Positions 1 to 9,400 of a DNA stretch of 64,000 nt are shown here, in pieces. A model generated the notes under the pieces. It saw nothing but the letters and a program-made list of their open reading frames with translations. It did not search any database and was not told where the DNA came from. The position numbers and the translations under genes are program-made. Each line of letters opens with the position of its first letter. Within the stretch, counting starts at the first letter, position 1. The stretch is from Ectothiorhodospiraceae bacterium (GTDB taxonomy: Bacteria; Pseudomonadota; Gammaproteobacteria; HK1). The stretch covers positions 6,758 through 70,757 of the forward strand of contig JACKNM010000024.1 of assembly GCA_024234875.1 (NCBI GenBank), in the 5' to 3' direction.

Positions 1-2
1 TC

Positions 3-1991
3 GCCTACCCCGACAATGGCGGCGGCGACTTCTTCACCGCGCGCATCGATGACGGGGGATCCGGGTCGTCGCTGGTGGTGCTGGACACCGACATCGAGGT
101 CGACCGGGTCGAGGTCAGCGTCGATGACGTGCTGCAGCTCGCAAACGACCGAGCATTGAGATTCACATCGGCGCCGGGGCGGATCGGGAGTGGCGAGCTC
201 GTCAATGACGGTGGCCACGTCGTCGGTCGCGGCCTGCTCGCCGGTGCCGGGGGTGGCGCCGGCACCCTGCATGTCGAGAACCGAGGCGGCACGATCACCG
301 CAAGCGGTGGCGTGCTCGAGATCAATCCGAGCGGCGAGCCTGGCACCACCAGCCCGCTCGCGCTCGACAACACCGGTGACATCGCCGCCCTCGGCCCGGG
401 CAGCACGTTGCTGGTGCGAAACGCCGCTGTCGAGCAGGCGCCGGGGGGCATCGTGCGCACCCGCGTCGGGGGCAACGTCGTCTTGGAGGACAGCCTCGTC
501 GCCGGCGGCACGGTGCGAGTCGAGCCCTGTGGCACGCCCCTGGTGTGCGGGGAGTTGCTCCTGAATCGCGGCTCGGTGGTCGAAGGCACGCGGACGATCG
601 TCGGCGAGAACGGGGTGGTCCGCGTGCTCGCCTCGGCCTTTCCCGGCGGCACCCTGCCGGCCGAGATGGCGGTCCAGGGTGGACGGATCCTGGTCGAAGC
701 GGGTCCGATCAACCCGGTCGTGCTGACACTCGATGCCGGCGCAAACCCGGCCGGAGACACCATCGACTTCGGAGGCCCCGACGTCGCCAATCCCGGCGCC
801 ATCGTCATGAACTGGGTCTCGGGGCTGCCGGTCGAGGGGGCGAGCGCGATTCGAGTCGCCGAGGGCGACGTCGTGCTCGCGAACAGCAACGGCGGCCCGC
901 TGGCGCCGCGCGGCGGCATCTTCCTCAACGGCGCCACGCCCGAGGCGTCCCAGATCTTTGCGGACCAGGCCGGGCGCACGCTGACCGTCGGCCCCGACAC
1001 CGTGCTGACGACCCTGCCCGGCCGCCATGGCCGCGTGGGTGCAGTGCCGGTCGGCTTCCCGGTCATCGGTCCGGCGGCACCGATCGTCCTCGCCGTGGGC
1101 GCATCGCCCGGTGGCGGCCAGGTTGCCGCCAACATCGGCAGTCGGCTGGAGATCGCCGAGCTACGCAACGAGGGTGGTGTCGTCCAGGCACTGGCGGGCG
1201 GAACCCTCGCACTCGGCAACGCGGTATTCCCCAACCGCGGAGAGGTGCATGTGCTCGCGGGTGGCACCCTCGACCTGGACGGCGAGTACCAGCAGCTTGC
1301 AGAGAGCACGCTGGTGGACGGCCTGGCACGTATCGGCGGCGACTATCTCAACCTCGACGGCCTGACCACCGTCGCCGCCGGCGGCACCATGACCGTCGGC
1401 GGTGAGTTTCGGCAGGATGCCACCGCCACGGTCGACGGCACACTGCGCGCCGAGGGTGGGCTCGTCCAGACCGACGGCGCGACCGCTGTCGGCTCGCTCG
1501 GTGCGCTGCACACACCGCTACTGACCCTCCAAGCCGGGCGGTTCGACGGTGCCATCCTCGGCGACCTGTTGCTCGACGGAACCTGGGAGCTCCAGATTCG
1601 AGACCGCTTCGACTTCGACGTGCTGGACGTGCTCGACGACGGCGACACCGCCACAGTCGAGGGATTCGCGATCAACACACCGGCCGGCGCCATCGCGGTC
1701 GACCTCGGATTCGACGCGGCGGTCGGCGACTTCTTCGACGTACTGCTCGCCGACGCGCTGGCCCTCGACCTGGGCCAGCTCGCGATCTCGGATCCATTCG
1801 TCGACGCGCGGTTCCTGGTCGCCTCCGTGGTCGACTTCTTCGACGCAGGTCGCGGCGTCGCGCGTCAACTCCTGCGCTTGGAGGTGGCGGTTCCCGAGCC
1901 TGACACGCTGGCGATGATGCTGGTCGCCCTCGTCCTTCTCGCCACCGGCGCACGTCGCGACCCCGTCGCGGTGGCCGAGGTAACGGGGTAG
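3..1991 (+). CDS. PEP-CTERM surface beta-repeat protein (5' end missing)
   Basis: The reading frame is open from base 3, so the gene begins outside the window and the first in-frame ATG (base 75) is not the start. The visible ~660 residues are low-lysine, rich in Gly/Val/Asp/Leu and made of short repeats of the type L-x-N-x-G-x-I and G-G-T-L-x-L, as in right-handed beta-helix adhesin or haemagglutinin-like exoproteins. The C-terminus shows a PEP-CTERM sorting signal: VPEP (codons from 1890), a hydrophobic stretch (LAMMLVALVLLATG) and an Arg pair. In known systems exosortase cleaves at this signal and the protein is exported with exopolysaccharide. Odd point: about ten residues (DPVAVAEVTG) follow the RR, while most such proteins end right after the basic cluster. 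No exosortase gene lies in this window. The specific function is unknown. Confidence 0.8.
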   Translation, partial: AYPDNGGGDFFTARIDDGGSGSSLVVLDTDIEVDRVEVSVDDVLQLANDRALRFTSAPGRIGSGELVNDGGHVVGRGLLAGAGGGAGTLHVENRGGTITASGGVLEINPSGEPGTTSPLALDNTGDIAALGPGSTLLVRNAAVEQAPGGIVRTRVGGNVVLEDSLVAGGTVRVEPCGTPLVCGELLLNRGSVVEGTRTIVGENGVVRVLASAFPGGTLPAEMAVQGGRILVEAGPINPVVLTLDAGANPAGDTIDFGGPDVANPGAIVMNWVSGLPVEGASAIRVAEGDVVLANSNGGPLAPRGGIFLNGATPEASQIFADQAGRTLTVGPDTVLTTLPGRHGRVGAVPVGFPVIGPAAPIVLAVGASPGGGQVAANIGSRLEIAELRNEGGVVQALAGGTLALGNAVFPNRGEVHVLAGGTLDLDGEYQQLAESTLVDGLARIGGDYLNLDGLTTVAAGGTMTVGGEFRQDATATVDGTLRAEGGLVQTDGATAVGSLGALHTPLLTLQAGRFDGAILGDLLLDGTWELQIRDRFDFDVLDVLDDGDTATVEGFAINTPAGAIAVDLGFDAAVGDFFDVLLADALALDLGQLAISDPFVDARFLVASVVDFFDAGRGVARQLLRLEVAVPEPDTLAMMLVALVLLATGARRDPVAVAEVTG

Positions 1992-1993
1992 CG

Positions 1994-2015
1994 ACCGGGC
2001 GCTGACCCGCCCGGT
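1994..2015 (+). terminator. Hairpin just after the PEP-CTERM gene
   Basis: A perfect 8-bp inverted repeat, ACCGGGCG / CGCCCGGT with a 6-nt loop, starts 3 bases after the stop codon. No T-run follows, so it is a possible intrinsic terminator or 3' RNA-stabilising hairpin. The rest of the gap (2016-2220) shows nothing recognisable. Confidence 0.45.
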
Positions 2016-2220
2016 GCATCGATTCGACTCCGACGACCACGCCAGGGCCACGATCCGGCCGGCCACGGTCCTGCGCTGCTCGGTACGCGTTTCGAGGCGC
2101 GGCTCGACCACTCGGAGAGCGTCGGGCCCGAGATTTCGGCACACTACGCCGCCTCCCGGGCGGATGGCGTGCGCCGCCTCGGGCTCCTCTCACATTCGAT
2201 GCTGATCGCGAGGACGAGAC

Positions 2221-3087
2221 GTGGACACCGAGTTCCAGAAGGCCATCGAGGCCCTGGCCCCCTGGGTCGGGCGCAAGCGGATCACCGAGGACGAGATCGG
2301 GCGGAGTCACGTCCGGCGCATCGCCGCCATGCTGGACCTCGACCCGGACGCATTCACGCCGGGCTCGGCGCTGCCGCCGCACTGGTTCACCATGTTCTTT
2401 CCCGAGGCGGTGCCGCAGAGCAAGATCGGGCCGGACGGTCATCCGGCGCCCGGTGTCGTTCTGCCACCGATCCCGTTGCCCCGGCGCATGGGCGCGGGTC
2501 GGCGGGTCGACATCCGCGGGCGACTGCGGGTCGGTCAACCGGCAACGAAGACCGCCGAGGTGGTGTCGATCACGCCGAAGCTCGGCCGCACCGGGCACAT
2601 CGCGGTGCTCACCATGCGTCACACCATCGAGACCGGCGGCGCCGTGGTCGCGGTCGACGAGTTCGACGCGGTCTACCGCGAGGCGGTGCCACCGGGCGAG
2701 AAGACCACCGCCACCCCGCCCCAGCCGGCACCGACCGATGGCGAGTGGCGCTCGAGCCTCGAGCTCACGCCCGCCCTCGTCTTCCGCTACTCCGCGGTGA
2801 CCTGGAACGCGCACCGCATTCACTATGACGCCGACTACAGCCGCACCGTCGAGGGCTACCCGACGACGGTGCAGAACGGCGGCCTGACCATGCAGCTGAT
2901 GCTCGACGCCGCGCTCGCAAACACCGAGGCCGAGCTGACCGGCTTCACGGCTCGGCTGACGCGTCCGCTCTGGGTCGGCGATGGCGTCACCTTCTCCGGC
3001 AAGCGCGACGGCGACGGCGCGATGACGGTGTGGGCGAGCGACGCCGAAGGCGCCCTCTGCGCCCAGATGACGCTGGCGCTCGGCTGA
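2221..3087 (+). CDS. MaoC/HTD2-type acyl-CoA hydratase (mesaconyl-C4-CoA or itaconyl-CoA hydratase-like)
   Basis: A 288-residue two-module hot-dog protein. The N-terminal half resembles the FAS1-like dehydratase domain; the C-terminal half has the MaoC-type signature around HRIHYDADYSRTVEGYP followed by NGGLTMQ. This size and architecture match mesaconyl-C4-CoA (3-methylfumaryl-CoA) hydratases, which convert mesaconyl-C4-CoA to citramalyl-CoA; itaconyl-CoA hydratases are the other candidate. The start is GTG at 2221, preceded by GAGGAC. Its stop shares one base with the ATG of the next gene, a class III CoA-transferase, followed by a CitE-like lyase. The trio fits C5-dicarboxylate or glyoxylate/acetate assimilation (3-hydroxypropionate-type reactions) or itaconate breakdown. 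Family is secure; substrate is inferred. Confidence 0.8.
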   Translation: MDTEFQKAIEALAPWVGRKRITEDEIGRSHVRRIAAMLDLDPDAFTPGSALPPHWFTMFFPEAVPQSKIGPDGHPAPGVVLPPIPLPRRMGAGRRVDIRGRLRVGQPATKTAEVVSITPKLGRTGHIAVLTMRHTIETGGAVVAVDEFDAVYREAVPPGEKTTATPPQPAPTDGEWRSSLELTPALVFRYSAVTWNAHRIHYDADYSRTVEGYPTTVQNGGLTMQLMLDAALANTEAELTGFTARLTRPLWVGDGVTFSGKRDGDGAMTVWASDAEGALCAQMTLALG

Positions 3088-4286
3088 TGGCCGGTGGACC
3101 GCTCGACGGCGTGCGCGTGGTCGATCTCACCACGGTGGTGGTGGGCCCGATCTGCACCCGCACCCTCGCCGACCAGGGCGCGGACGTGATCAAGGTCGAG
3201 TCGCCGGGCGGCGACCTGCTGCGCACCATGGCCCACGGCTCGCGCAACGTCGGGATGTCGGGAAAGTTCATCAACTTCAATCGCAACAAGCGATCGATCT
3301 GCCTCGACCTCAAGCAAACCGACGGCATGGAGGCGATGCACCGCCTGCTGGAACGCGCCGACGTGTTCGTGAGCAACGTGCGCCCGGCGGCGCTCGAGCG
3401 CGCCGGCCTCGACCCGGCCAGCCTCGGGGATCGCTACCCGCGGCTCATCCACTGCGCGATCGTCGCCTTCGGTCGCGGCGGGCGCTACTACAACCGCCCG
3501 GCCTACGACCCGATCGTCCAGAGCCTGTCGGGGGTCGCCTCGACGCTCGAGCGCGCCACCGGCGAGCCGCGCTTCGTGCCGATGGTGATGACCGACCACG
3601 TCACCGGCCTCATTGCGGCGCAGTGCATCGGTTTCGCGTTGTACCGGCGCGAGAAGACCGGACGTGGCGAGGCCATCGAGGTGCCGATGCTCGAGAACAT
3701 GGCGAGCTTCGTGGCCAGCGAGCACCTCGGGGCAGCGACGTTCGAGCCGGCCGAGGGTCCGACCGGCGACGGTCGCCTGCTCAGCCCACACTACCGCCCC
3801 CTGCCGACGCGCGACGGCTACATCACCGTCGGGCCCAACACCAATGCCCAGGCCTTCGCGTTCTTCGAGGCCATCGGCCGCCCGGAGCTGCGCGACGATC
3901 CGCGCTTCGACTCCGCGGCCGCACGCACCGCGAACGCGGCGGCGTACTTCGAGGTCCGTGCGAGCGGCCTGCTCCAGCGCACCACCGCCGAGTGGCTGGA
4001 GATCTTCGAGCGTCTCGACGTTCCGGCGGCGCCCTACAACCGCATCGAGGATCTGTTCACCGATCCGCATCTCGCCGACGTCGGGTTCTTCGCCACCTGG
4101 GAGCACCCGAGCGAGGGGACGATCTGGCGAACCCGTGTCGCCAATACCTTCAGCGCGGGCATGCGCGAGGCGCACGGTCACGCACCCCGCCTCGGCGAGC
4201 ACGGGCGGGAGATCCTCGCCGAGCTCGGCTTCGCTGACGGCGACGTGGAGGCGATGATCGGCGCCGGCGCGGTCCGCGTGCCCTGA
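3087..4286 (+). CDS. Class III (CaiB/BaiF) CoA-transferase
   Basis: A 399-residue protein typical in length for formyl-CoA transferase/CaiB enzymes. The N-terminus has GVRVVDLTTVVVGP, then GADVIKVESPGGD, and the catalytic Asp is expected at D141 in YDPIVQSLSG, as in the formyl-CoA transferase family. I chose ATG 3087, which overlaps the upstream stop by one base; the frame extends to 3030 but that region is inside the hydratase gene. Linked to a mesaconyl/itaconyl-CoA hydratase and a citramalyl/malyl-CoA lyase candidate, it is most simply a mesaconyl-CoA C1-C4 transferase, or an itaconate (succinyl-CoA-dependent) CoA-transferase. The sequence alone does not separate these. Confidence 0.87.
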   Translation: MAGGPLDGVRVVDLTTVVVGPICTRTLADQGADVIKVESPGGDLLRTMAHGSRNVGMSGKFINFNRNKRSICLDLKQTDGMEAMHRLLERADVFVSNVRPAALERAGLDPASLGDRYPRLIHCAIVAFGRGGRYYNRPAYDPIVQSLSGVASTLERATGEPRFVPMVMTDHVTGLIAAQCIGFALYRREKTGRGEAIEVPMLENMASFVASEHLGAATFEPAEGPTGDGRLLSPHYRPLPTRDGYITVGPNTNAQAFAFFEAIGRPELRDDPRFDSAAARTANAAAYFEVRASGLLQRTTAEWLEIFERLDVPAAPYNRIEDLFTDPHLADVGFFATWEHPSEGTIWRTRVANTFSAGMREAHGHAPRLGEHGREILAELGFADGDVEAMIGAGAVRVP

Positions 4287-4326
4287 CCGACAACCTTACT
4301 CAGCCGACCTGGAGACTGTCGCTGCG

Positions 4327-5205
4327 ATGACCACCTCCCCCGCCAGCGCCCCCTGGCGCTCGATGCTCTTCGTCCCCGTCACCTCCGAGCGCTTCGTCGC
4401 CCGCGCCCACACGCGCGGCGCCGACGCGGTCATCCTCGACCTCGAGGACGCGATCGCTCCGGGTGAGAAGGATCAGGCGCGCGCCGCGCTGCCCGCCGCC
4501 GCACGCGCGATCGCGGCTCACGGCACCGACGTGGTGGTCCGCATCAATCGCCCGCTGGAGCTCGCGGTGCCCGACATCGCGGCGGCGGTGATGCCGGAGG
4601 TCAGCGCCCTGATGCTGCCGAAGGTGATGGGTCCGGAGCACGTGCGCCTGCTGGCGGAGGTGGTGAGCGCGCGCGAGCTCGCACTCGGCCTGCCGCACGG
4701 CCACACCGGTTTCATCGCAGTGGTCGAGACCGCGGCGGCCCTCGCTCACCTCAACGCGATCGCGAGCGCCGACCCGCGGTTGCGCGCGCTCGGCCTCGGC
4801 GGGGAGGATCTCTGCGCCGAGCTCGAATCGGTTCCAGGCGGCGACAGCCTGTATCCGTTCGCGATGAATGCCGTGGCCGCGGCTCGGGCGGCCCGCATCA
4901 CCCCGTTCGGTGCGGTGGGCAAGTTCGCGGACTTCACCGATCTCGAGGGCTACCGCCAGGGGTTGCGCCGCTCTCGTGCCCTCGGCTTCGCCTGCACCGC
5001 CTGCATCCACCCGTCGCAGGTGCCGGTGATCAACGAGGAGTACGGCGTCTCGGAGGCCGATGCCGATCGCGCGCGCCGCCTGCTCGCCGCCTTCGAGCAA
5101 GCCCTGGCCGAAGGCAAGGGCGCGGTCGCATTCGAGGGCGCGATGGTGGACCTGCCGGTCGCCGAGCGGGCGCGCGCCCTGCTCGCTCGGGTACGGACGC
5201 GCTGA
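4327..5205 (+). CDS. HpcH/HpaI-CitE family lyase (malyl-CoA/citramalyl-CoA lyase-like)
   Basis: A 292-residue TIM-barrel C-C lyase of the citrate lyase beta family. Key segments: MLFVPVTSERF at the N-terminus, GADAVILDLEDA (metal/substrate-binding acidic residues), VVVRINRP with the conserved Arg, LMLPKV, and FTDLEGYRQ with TACIHPSQV near the end. The length equals CitE-like and citramalyl-CoA lyase proteins; malyl-CoA lyases are usually a little longer. It follows the CoA-transferase by 40 bp in the same direction. Together the three enzymes would activate a C5 dicarboxylate, hydrate it and cleave (citra)malyl-CoA to acetyl-CoA plus pyruvate or glyoxylate. It ends convergently, 40 bp from jetD. 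Confidence 0.83.
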   Translation: MTTSPASAPWRSMLFVPVTSERFVARAHTRGADAVILDLEDAIAPGEKDQARAALPAAARAIAAHGTDVVVRINRPLELAVPDIAAAVMPEVSALMLPKVMGPEHVRLLAEVVSARELALGLPHGHTGFIAVVETAAALAHLNAIASADPRLRALGLGGEDLCAELESVPGGDSLYPFAMNAVAAARAARITPFGAVGKFADFTDLEGYRQGLRRSRALGFACTACIHPSQVPVINEEYGVSEADADRARRLLAAFEQALAEGKGAVAFEGAMVDLPVAERARALLARVRTR

Positions 5206-5245
5206 GCCCATCGGCAGCGGCGCTCCCCGACCGCCACCCGGGGGC

Positions 5246-6424
5246 TCAGGGCGAGGCCCACTCGGCCAGACGGGCGGTCACGTGGTCGGCATCGATACGC
5301 TCCTGCTCGAGCCGTCGCGCCCGCCCGTCCGGCAGCACGAGCCACTCGCACAGCGCCCGCTCGGCGTCGTCGAGATGCGGCATCGGATCGACGCACGGCA
5401 CGTCCTCGACCACCGCGCGCTCGGCAAAGGCATCGAAGGTCGTCCGGTCCATCATCAATGCCCGCAGCCCCGGTTGCGCCTCGCGTGCGTCGCTCAGCAT
5501 GCGCATGCCCCAGGTGTCGATGTCACCCCAGTAGGCGACGCGCCGTGCGCCCAGCCAGGGCGCCCGCACCCAGGCCAGATTGCGACCGCCGCCGAACACC
5601 GCCACCGTGCTCGGGAGCTCGGGCAACGCCAGACCGGACTGCAGGTTCTCGACGATGACGACCTGCGCACCCGGAAGCGGCGTTCGAAGCAGCTCGTCCG
5701 TCGGTAACATCAGGACCGACATCCCGCCGAGAGTCGCCCGGGTCCGATCGCACAGCGGCCGCACGTGCACCCACCCACTCGGGTTCCGAGCGCAACCGAG
5801 CCACGCCCGAAGGCCACCCTCGGCCCGCACCGCGCCGGCATGGCAAGCATCGAGCAGGTCGGTGAGCAGGGCCTCGTGGGCCTCCACGAACTTGGTGTCC
5901 ACGCCGCGCAACGGCAGCGCGCGCAGGAAGCGCCCTGCGCCCATGCCCCGAGCGAGCTGGGGCAGGAGCCGGGCGAGCAACCGCCCGTCGCCGGTGTCGA
6001 GCGTGTCCAGGGCGCTCAGATGTCGCGAGAATGCGGCCAACATGGTCGGGTAGGCCGCCAGCACTGGCTCCATGACCCGAACCCAGTGGCGGTATCGAGT
6101 GGCGCAGTCGTCACCGAGCGTGGTCACGAGGTCGTCGAGCGAACCGAGCACGAGGGCGACCGGGATGCTCTGGGCACCGACCTGCCGATAGCTTCGGCGC
6201 TCGTGTCGAAGCCATGCCGGGTGCGGCCAGTCCCGCCACGCGCCGAGCCAGGCCCGAAATCGCTCGAGGTCGGCGAGCGCCTGGGCCCCGGACGGCGGAC
6301 GCAGCGCAATCTCGATCGGGAAGGGGCGCTCTCCGAGCAGTCGAGCGCGCAGGTTGGCAGTGTTGTCCCATTCGCGCCGACGAAGCGCCGCGGCCACGTC
6401 CCGTGGAAGCAGCCCCCAGCTCAA
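5246..6424 (-). CDS. jetD: Wadjet nuclease subunit JetD (DUF3322/DUF2220)
   Basis: A 392-residue protein with the JetD layout: an N-terminal DUF3322-type region (DVAAALRRREWDN onward) and a C-terminal DUF2220 Toprim-like domain. The acidic Toprim motifs are visible: E259 in VIVENLQS and D301/D303 in WGDIDTWG. In characterised Wadjet systems JetD is the topoisomerase VI-like nuclease that cuts plasmid DNA after the SMC complex has extruded it. I chose a TTG start at 6424 because TTGA overlaps the jetC stop by 4 bp, matching the coupled style of this operon; the frame continues upstream to 6514 but only inside jetC. Catalytic residues look intact. Confidence 0.9.
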   Translation of the reverse strand: MSWGLLPRDVAAALRRREWDNTANLRARLLGERPFPIEIALRPPSGAQALADLERFRAWLGAWRDWPHPAWLRHERRSYRQVGAQSIPVALVLGSLDDLVTTLGDDCATRYRHWVRVMEPVLAAYPTMLAAFSRHLSALDTLDTGDGRLLARLLPQLARGMGAGRFLRALPLRGVDTKFVEAHEALLTDLLDACHAGAVRAEGGLRAWLGCARNPSGWVHVRPLCDRTRATLGGMSVLMLPTDELLRTPLPGAQVVIVENLQSGLALPELPSTVAVFGGGRNLAWVRAPWLGARRVAYWGDIDTWGMRMLSDAREAQPGLRALMMDRTTFDAFAERAVVEDVPCVDPMPHLDDAERALCEWLVLPDGRARRLEQERIDADHVTARLAEWASP

Positions 6425-9400
6425 CCGTGACTCTCCAGCTCGACCCCGAGTGCACGCGCCTCGGCGAGACGCCGCGCACTCTCGGCACGAAGGCGCTCGT
6501 CGACCTCCTCCCACGTGACCTCGCAGAGGCGGCTCTCGTGGCGCTCCATGTCACGCTCGGCGATGACCAGCGATCGGGCGGACTCGCGAGCGAGGTTCAG
6601 GTTCTTGAACGGCGTGATGAGATTGACGTGGACCTCCAACGCCTTGAACACGCGCAGCACCCGCCGGCTCACCGCCTCGGCAGTGTTGGAGAACGCCTCG
6701 TCCAGGAAGACCGTGCAGTACACCGGACGATCGGCGCCGTCCGGCGTGAGCACGTAGGCGAGGCTTGCCGCGACGATGGTGCCCGCGAACGCCTCCTTCT
6801 CGCCACCCGATTTTCCGCTCGACGACATCAGCACGTCGCGGACCTGCTCGTCGTCGCGGCCCACCTCCTCGGCGAAGAACGACATCTGATAACGGGGATC
6901 GAGCAGCCGCAGGCTCTCCAGGGTACCGGCGGTGGTCGGATTGCTCGCCTTCTCGAGCATCGAGATGACGTGCTCGAGCTGTGCGAAACGCGTCTCCTCG
7001 TCGTCCTCACGCGTCGCCTGCTCGAACACCAGGCGCAGCGCATGCTCGAAATCGCGTACGTGCGGGAACAGATCACGCCGACACTGGAGACGCAAGTAGG
7101 TCCCCTCGCGGAACTCGGTGCGGCGGAGCACCGCATTGATGTGCTCGACACGCTCGCGGATCTCGTCGCGCTCGGCCTCCATCTTCTGGCTGATCCCGGC
7201 GAGCGACTGGCTGGCGTGGCGATTGAGTCGCTCGCGAAACTGCTCGACCAGCTCCGGCAGCCCCTCGCCGATCAGGGCATGGAGGTGTCGGAGGTACTGC
7301 GGAACGCTGTCGAGGTCGGCCGCCCACTCGCCGGCGATGAGCGGCCACTGGGCACGGAAGCGACTCACCACTCCGACCGCGCGCTGCCCGAGCTCCTGCA
7401 CGCGCCGGCTGGCCCGCTCGCGCTCGGCCACCAGCGCCTGGCGATGCGCGCCCTCGACCTGGGCCACCGAGTCGAGCCCCTCGTCCTGGATGCCACCGAC
7501 CCGCGCCCCCAGAGCCTCGCGCACCGTCGCCTCCAGCCCGGTGGATGCGACCTCGGTCGCCGCATCGATCGCACGCGCGGCGCGCTCGCGATCCTGCTGG
7601 CGCTGCCCGAGCTCGAGCACCAGCGCATCCCGCTCCCGATGAATCGTCGCGAGCGCCTCGCGTGCGGCATCCCAACGCCGCATCGCCAGCGTCGCGCTAC
7701 CGTCGTCCGCCGTCAGCTCGGCGATCGTCGCCTCGAGCTCGGTCACCCTCTGCTGCCAGTAGTGGACGTCGATGTCGGCCCACTCGAGCTCGCGGATCCG
7801 CTCCCAGTGACGAAGCCGCGCGTCGAGCGCGTCCATCGCCTCGCGGGCGCCGCCAACCCGGGCAGTGGCGCCTCGGAGCTCGCGCTCGGCGACGGCGATG
7901 TCCTCGTCGAGCGCGCCCAGGCGGGCGGTGTTGCTGAATCCGAGCGCCCAGTCGCGGCGGTCGCCGACCCGACTCAGGTCGCGTTTCTCGAACCGGCCCG
8001 CCTCGCGATGAATCAGCCCCTCGACGGTCATCGAGAACGGACGCTGATCGAGCGCGGCGGTGTCCACGACGCACGCGAGGTCGAAGCGGGCGAGGTGGTG
8101 CTTGAGCCATTCACGATACGGATGCTTGCGCCACTCGAGCTTGCGCAGGAAGCCGTCGGGCATGAACTCCACCGCACCGGTCACCGGCCGCGCGGTCTGC
8201 ACCCGGACGTGCAGACCGGTGTGCCGCGTGTTCAACCAACGCGTGACCGCGGGAATCGAAGGCTCCGGCGCGGCGAGAGTCACCCGCAGACCGCCCAGCG
8301 CGCGCTCGATCGCACCCTGCCAGCTGCGTTGCGCCGGTGCGACGTCGATCAGCTCGCCGAGGAACGGCAGCCGGACCTTCGGAATGTCGAGCGCGCGGAC
8401 CATCTCGTCGCGCAGACGCTGATAGCGGGCATCGATGTTGGAGTCCGGTCGCCGAGCGGTCTCCTCGCGTTCCTCCTGCAACGCGCGGCGCCGCGCCTGG
8501 AGGTTCCCGAGCGCGGCCGATTCGGCCGCGAACGCGTCCTGAGCCGCGGCGCGTTCCTCCCCCGCGCGCGCCAACGCCTGCCCGGCCGCCGCCTGGCTCG
8601 CAGCGTGGGGGCCGCGTTGCAGCGATGGGTCGAGGTCGAGCGCCCGCGCGGCTGCCTGGTAGCGCGATGCCCGCTCGTTGACCTCGACCAGCCGACGCCG
8701 CGCCGTCTCGAGCTCGGCGCGCAGCCGCTCGATGCGATCGCCGCCGAGGCGCAGGTACTCCTCGTGCCGCATCGAGACATCGACCGCCGCGTCGCGCTGA
8801 CGCTGGTCGGCGACCTCGAGCGCCGCCGCGAGCTCGGTCAGGCGTGCGTCGAGCCGGTCGGCGCGAGCCCGCCACAAGGTGGCGCATTGCTCGGCGAGGT
8901 AGACCGGCAGACCGGCGAGCTCGGCATCTCGCGCGCCGACGATGGCGCGCGCATCGCCCCAGCGGGCGAACGTCTCGGGCAGGCCGGCCAGCGCCTGGTG
9001 CTGCATCCGTGCGTCGACGAGCCGGTCGTGCGTCGCGCGCAGGTCCTCGAACTCGCGCACCGCGGCTCGCGCGTCCTCGCGCACCACGCTCGGCTCCAAC
9101 ACCAACTCGCGGATGAGGAGCGTGAGGTCGTCGATCTTCTTCAGCCCCAGCGCGCGTGACAGCAATGCCGGCGCGTTGCGGTTGTCCAGGTGCAGCAGGC
9201 GGCGCCACACCTCCTGGTACTCGCCGAAGCGGTCATCGCACGAGGTGATGGTGGTGTCCTCACGCAGCCGCTGCCGGAACCGCCGGAGATCGCCGTTGCC
9301 GAACGACGTGAGCAACGCCTCGAGCGGCAGGTCGCGGGTGGCCACGACGTAGTGGCGCCGGAGGTCTGCATGCGCGCTCGAGGCCTGGGCGAGCCAGAAG

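Noticed and set aside
6214..9159. A 981-codon open frame on the + strand opposite jetC
   Set aside because: It is antisense to a well-recognised SMC ATPase; its translation is His/Arg/Asp-Leu rich with no domain, as expected from high-GC shadow frames.
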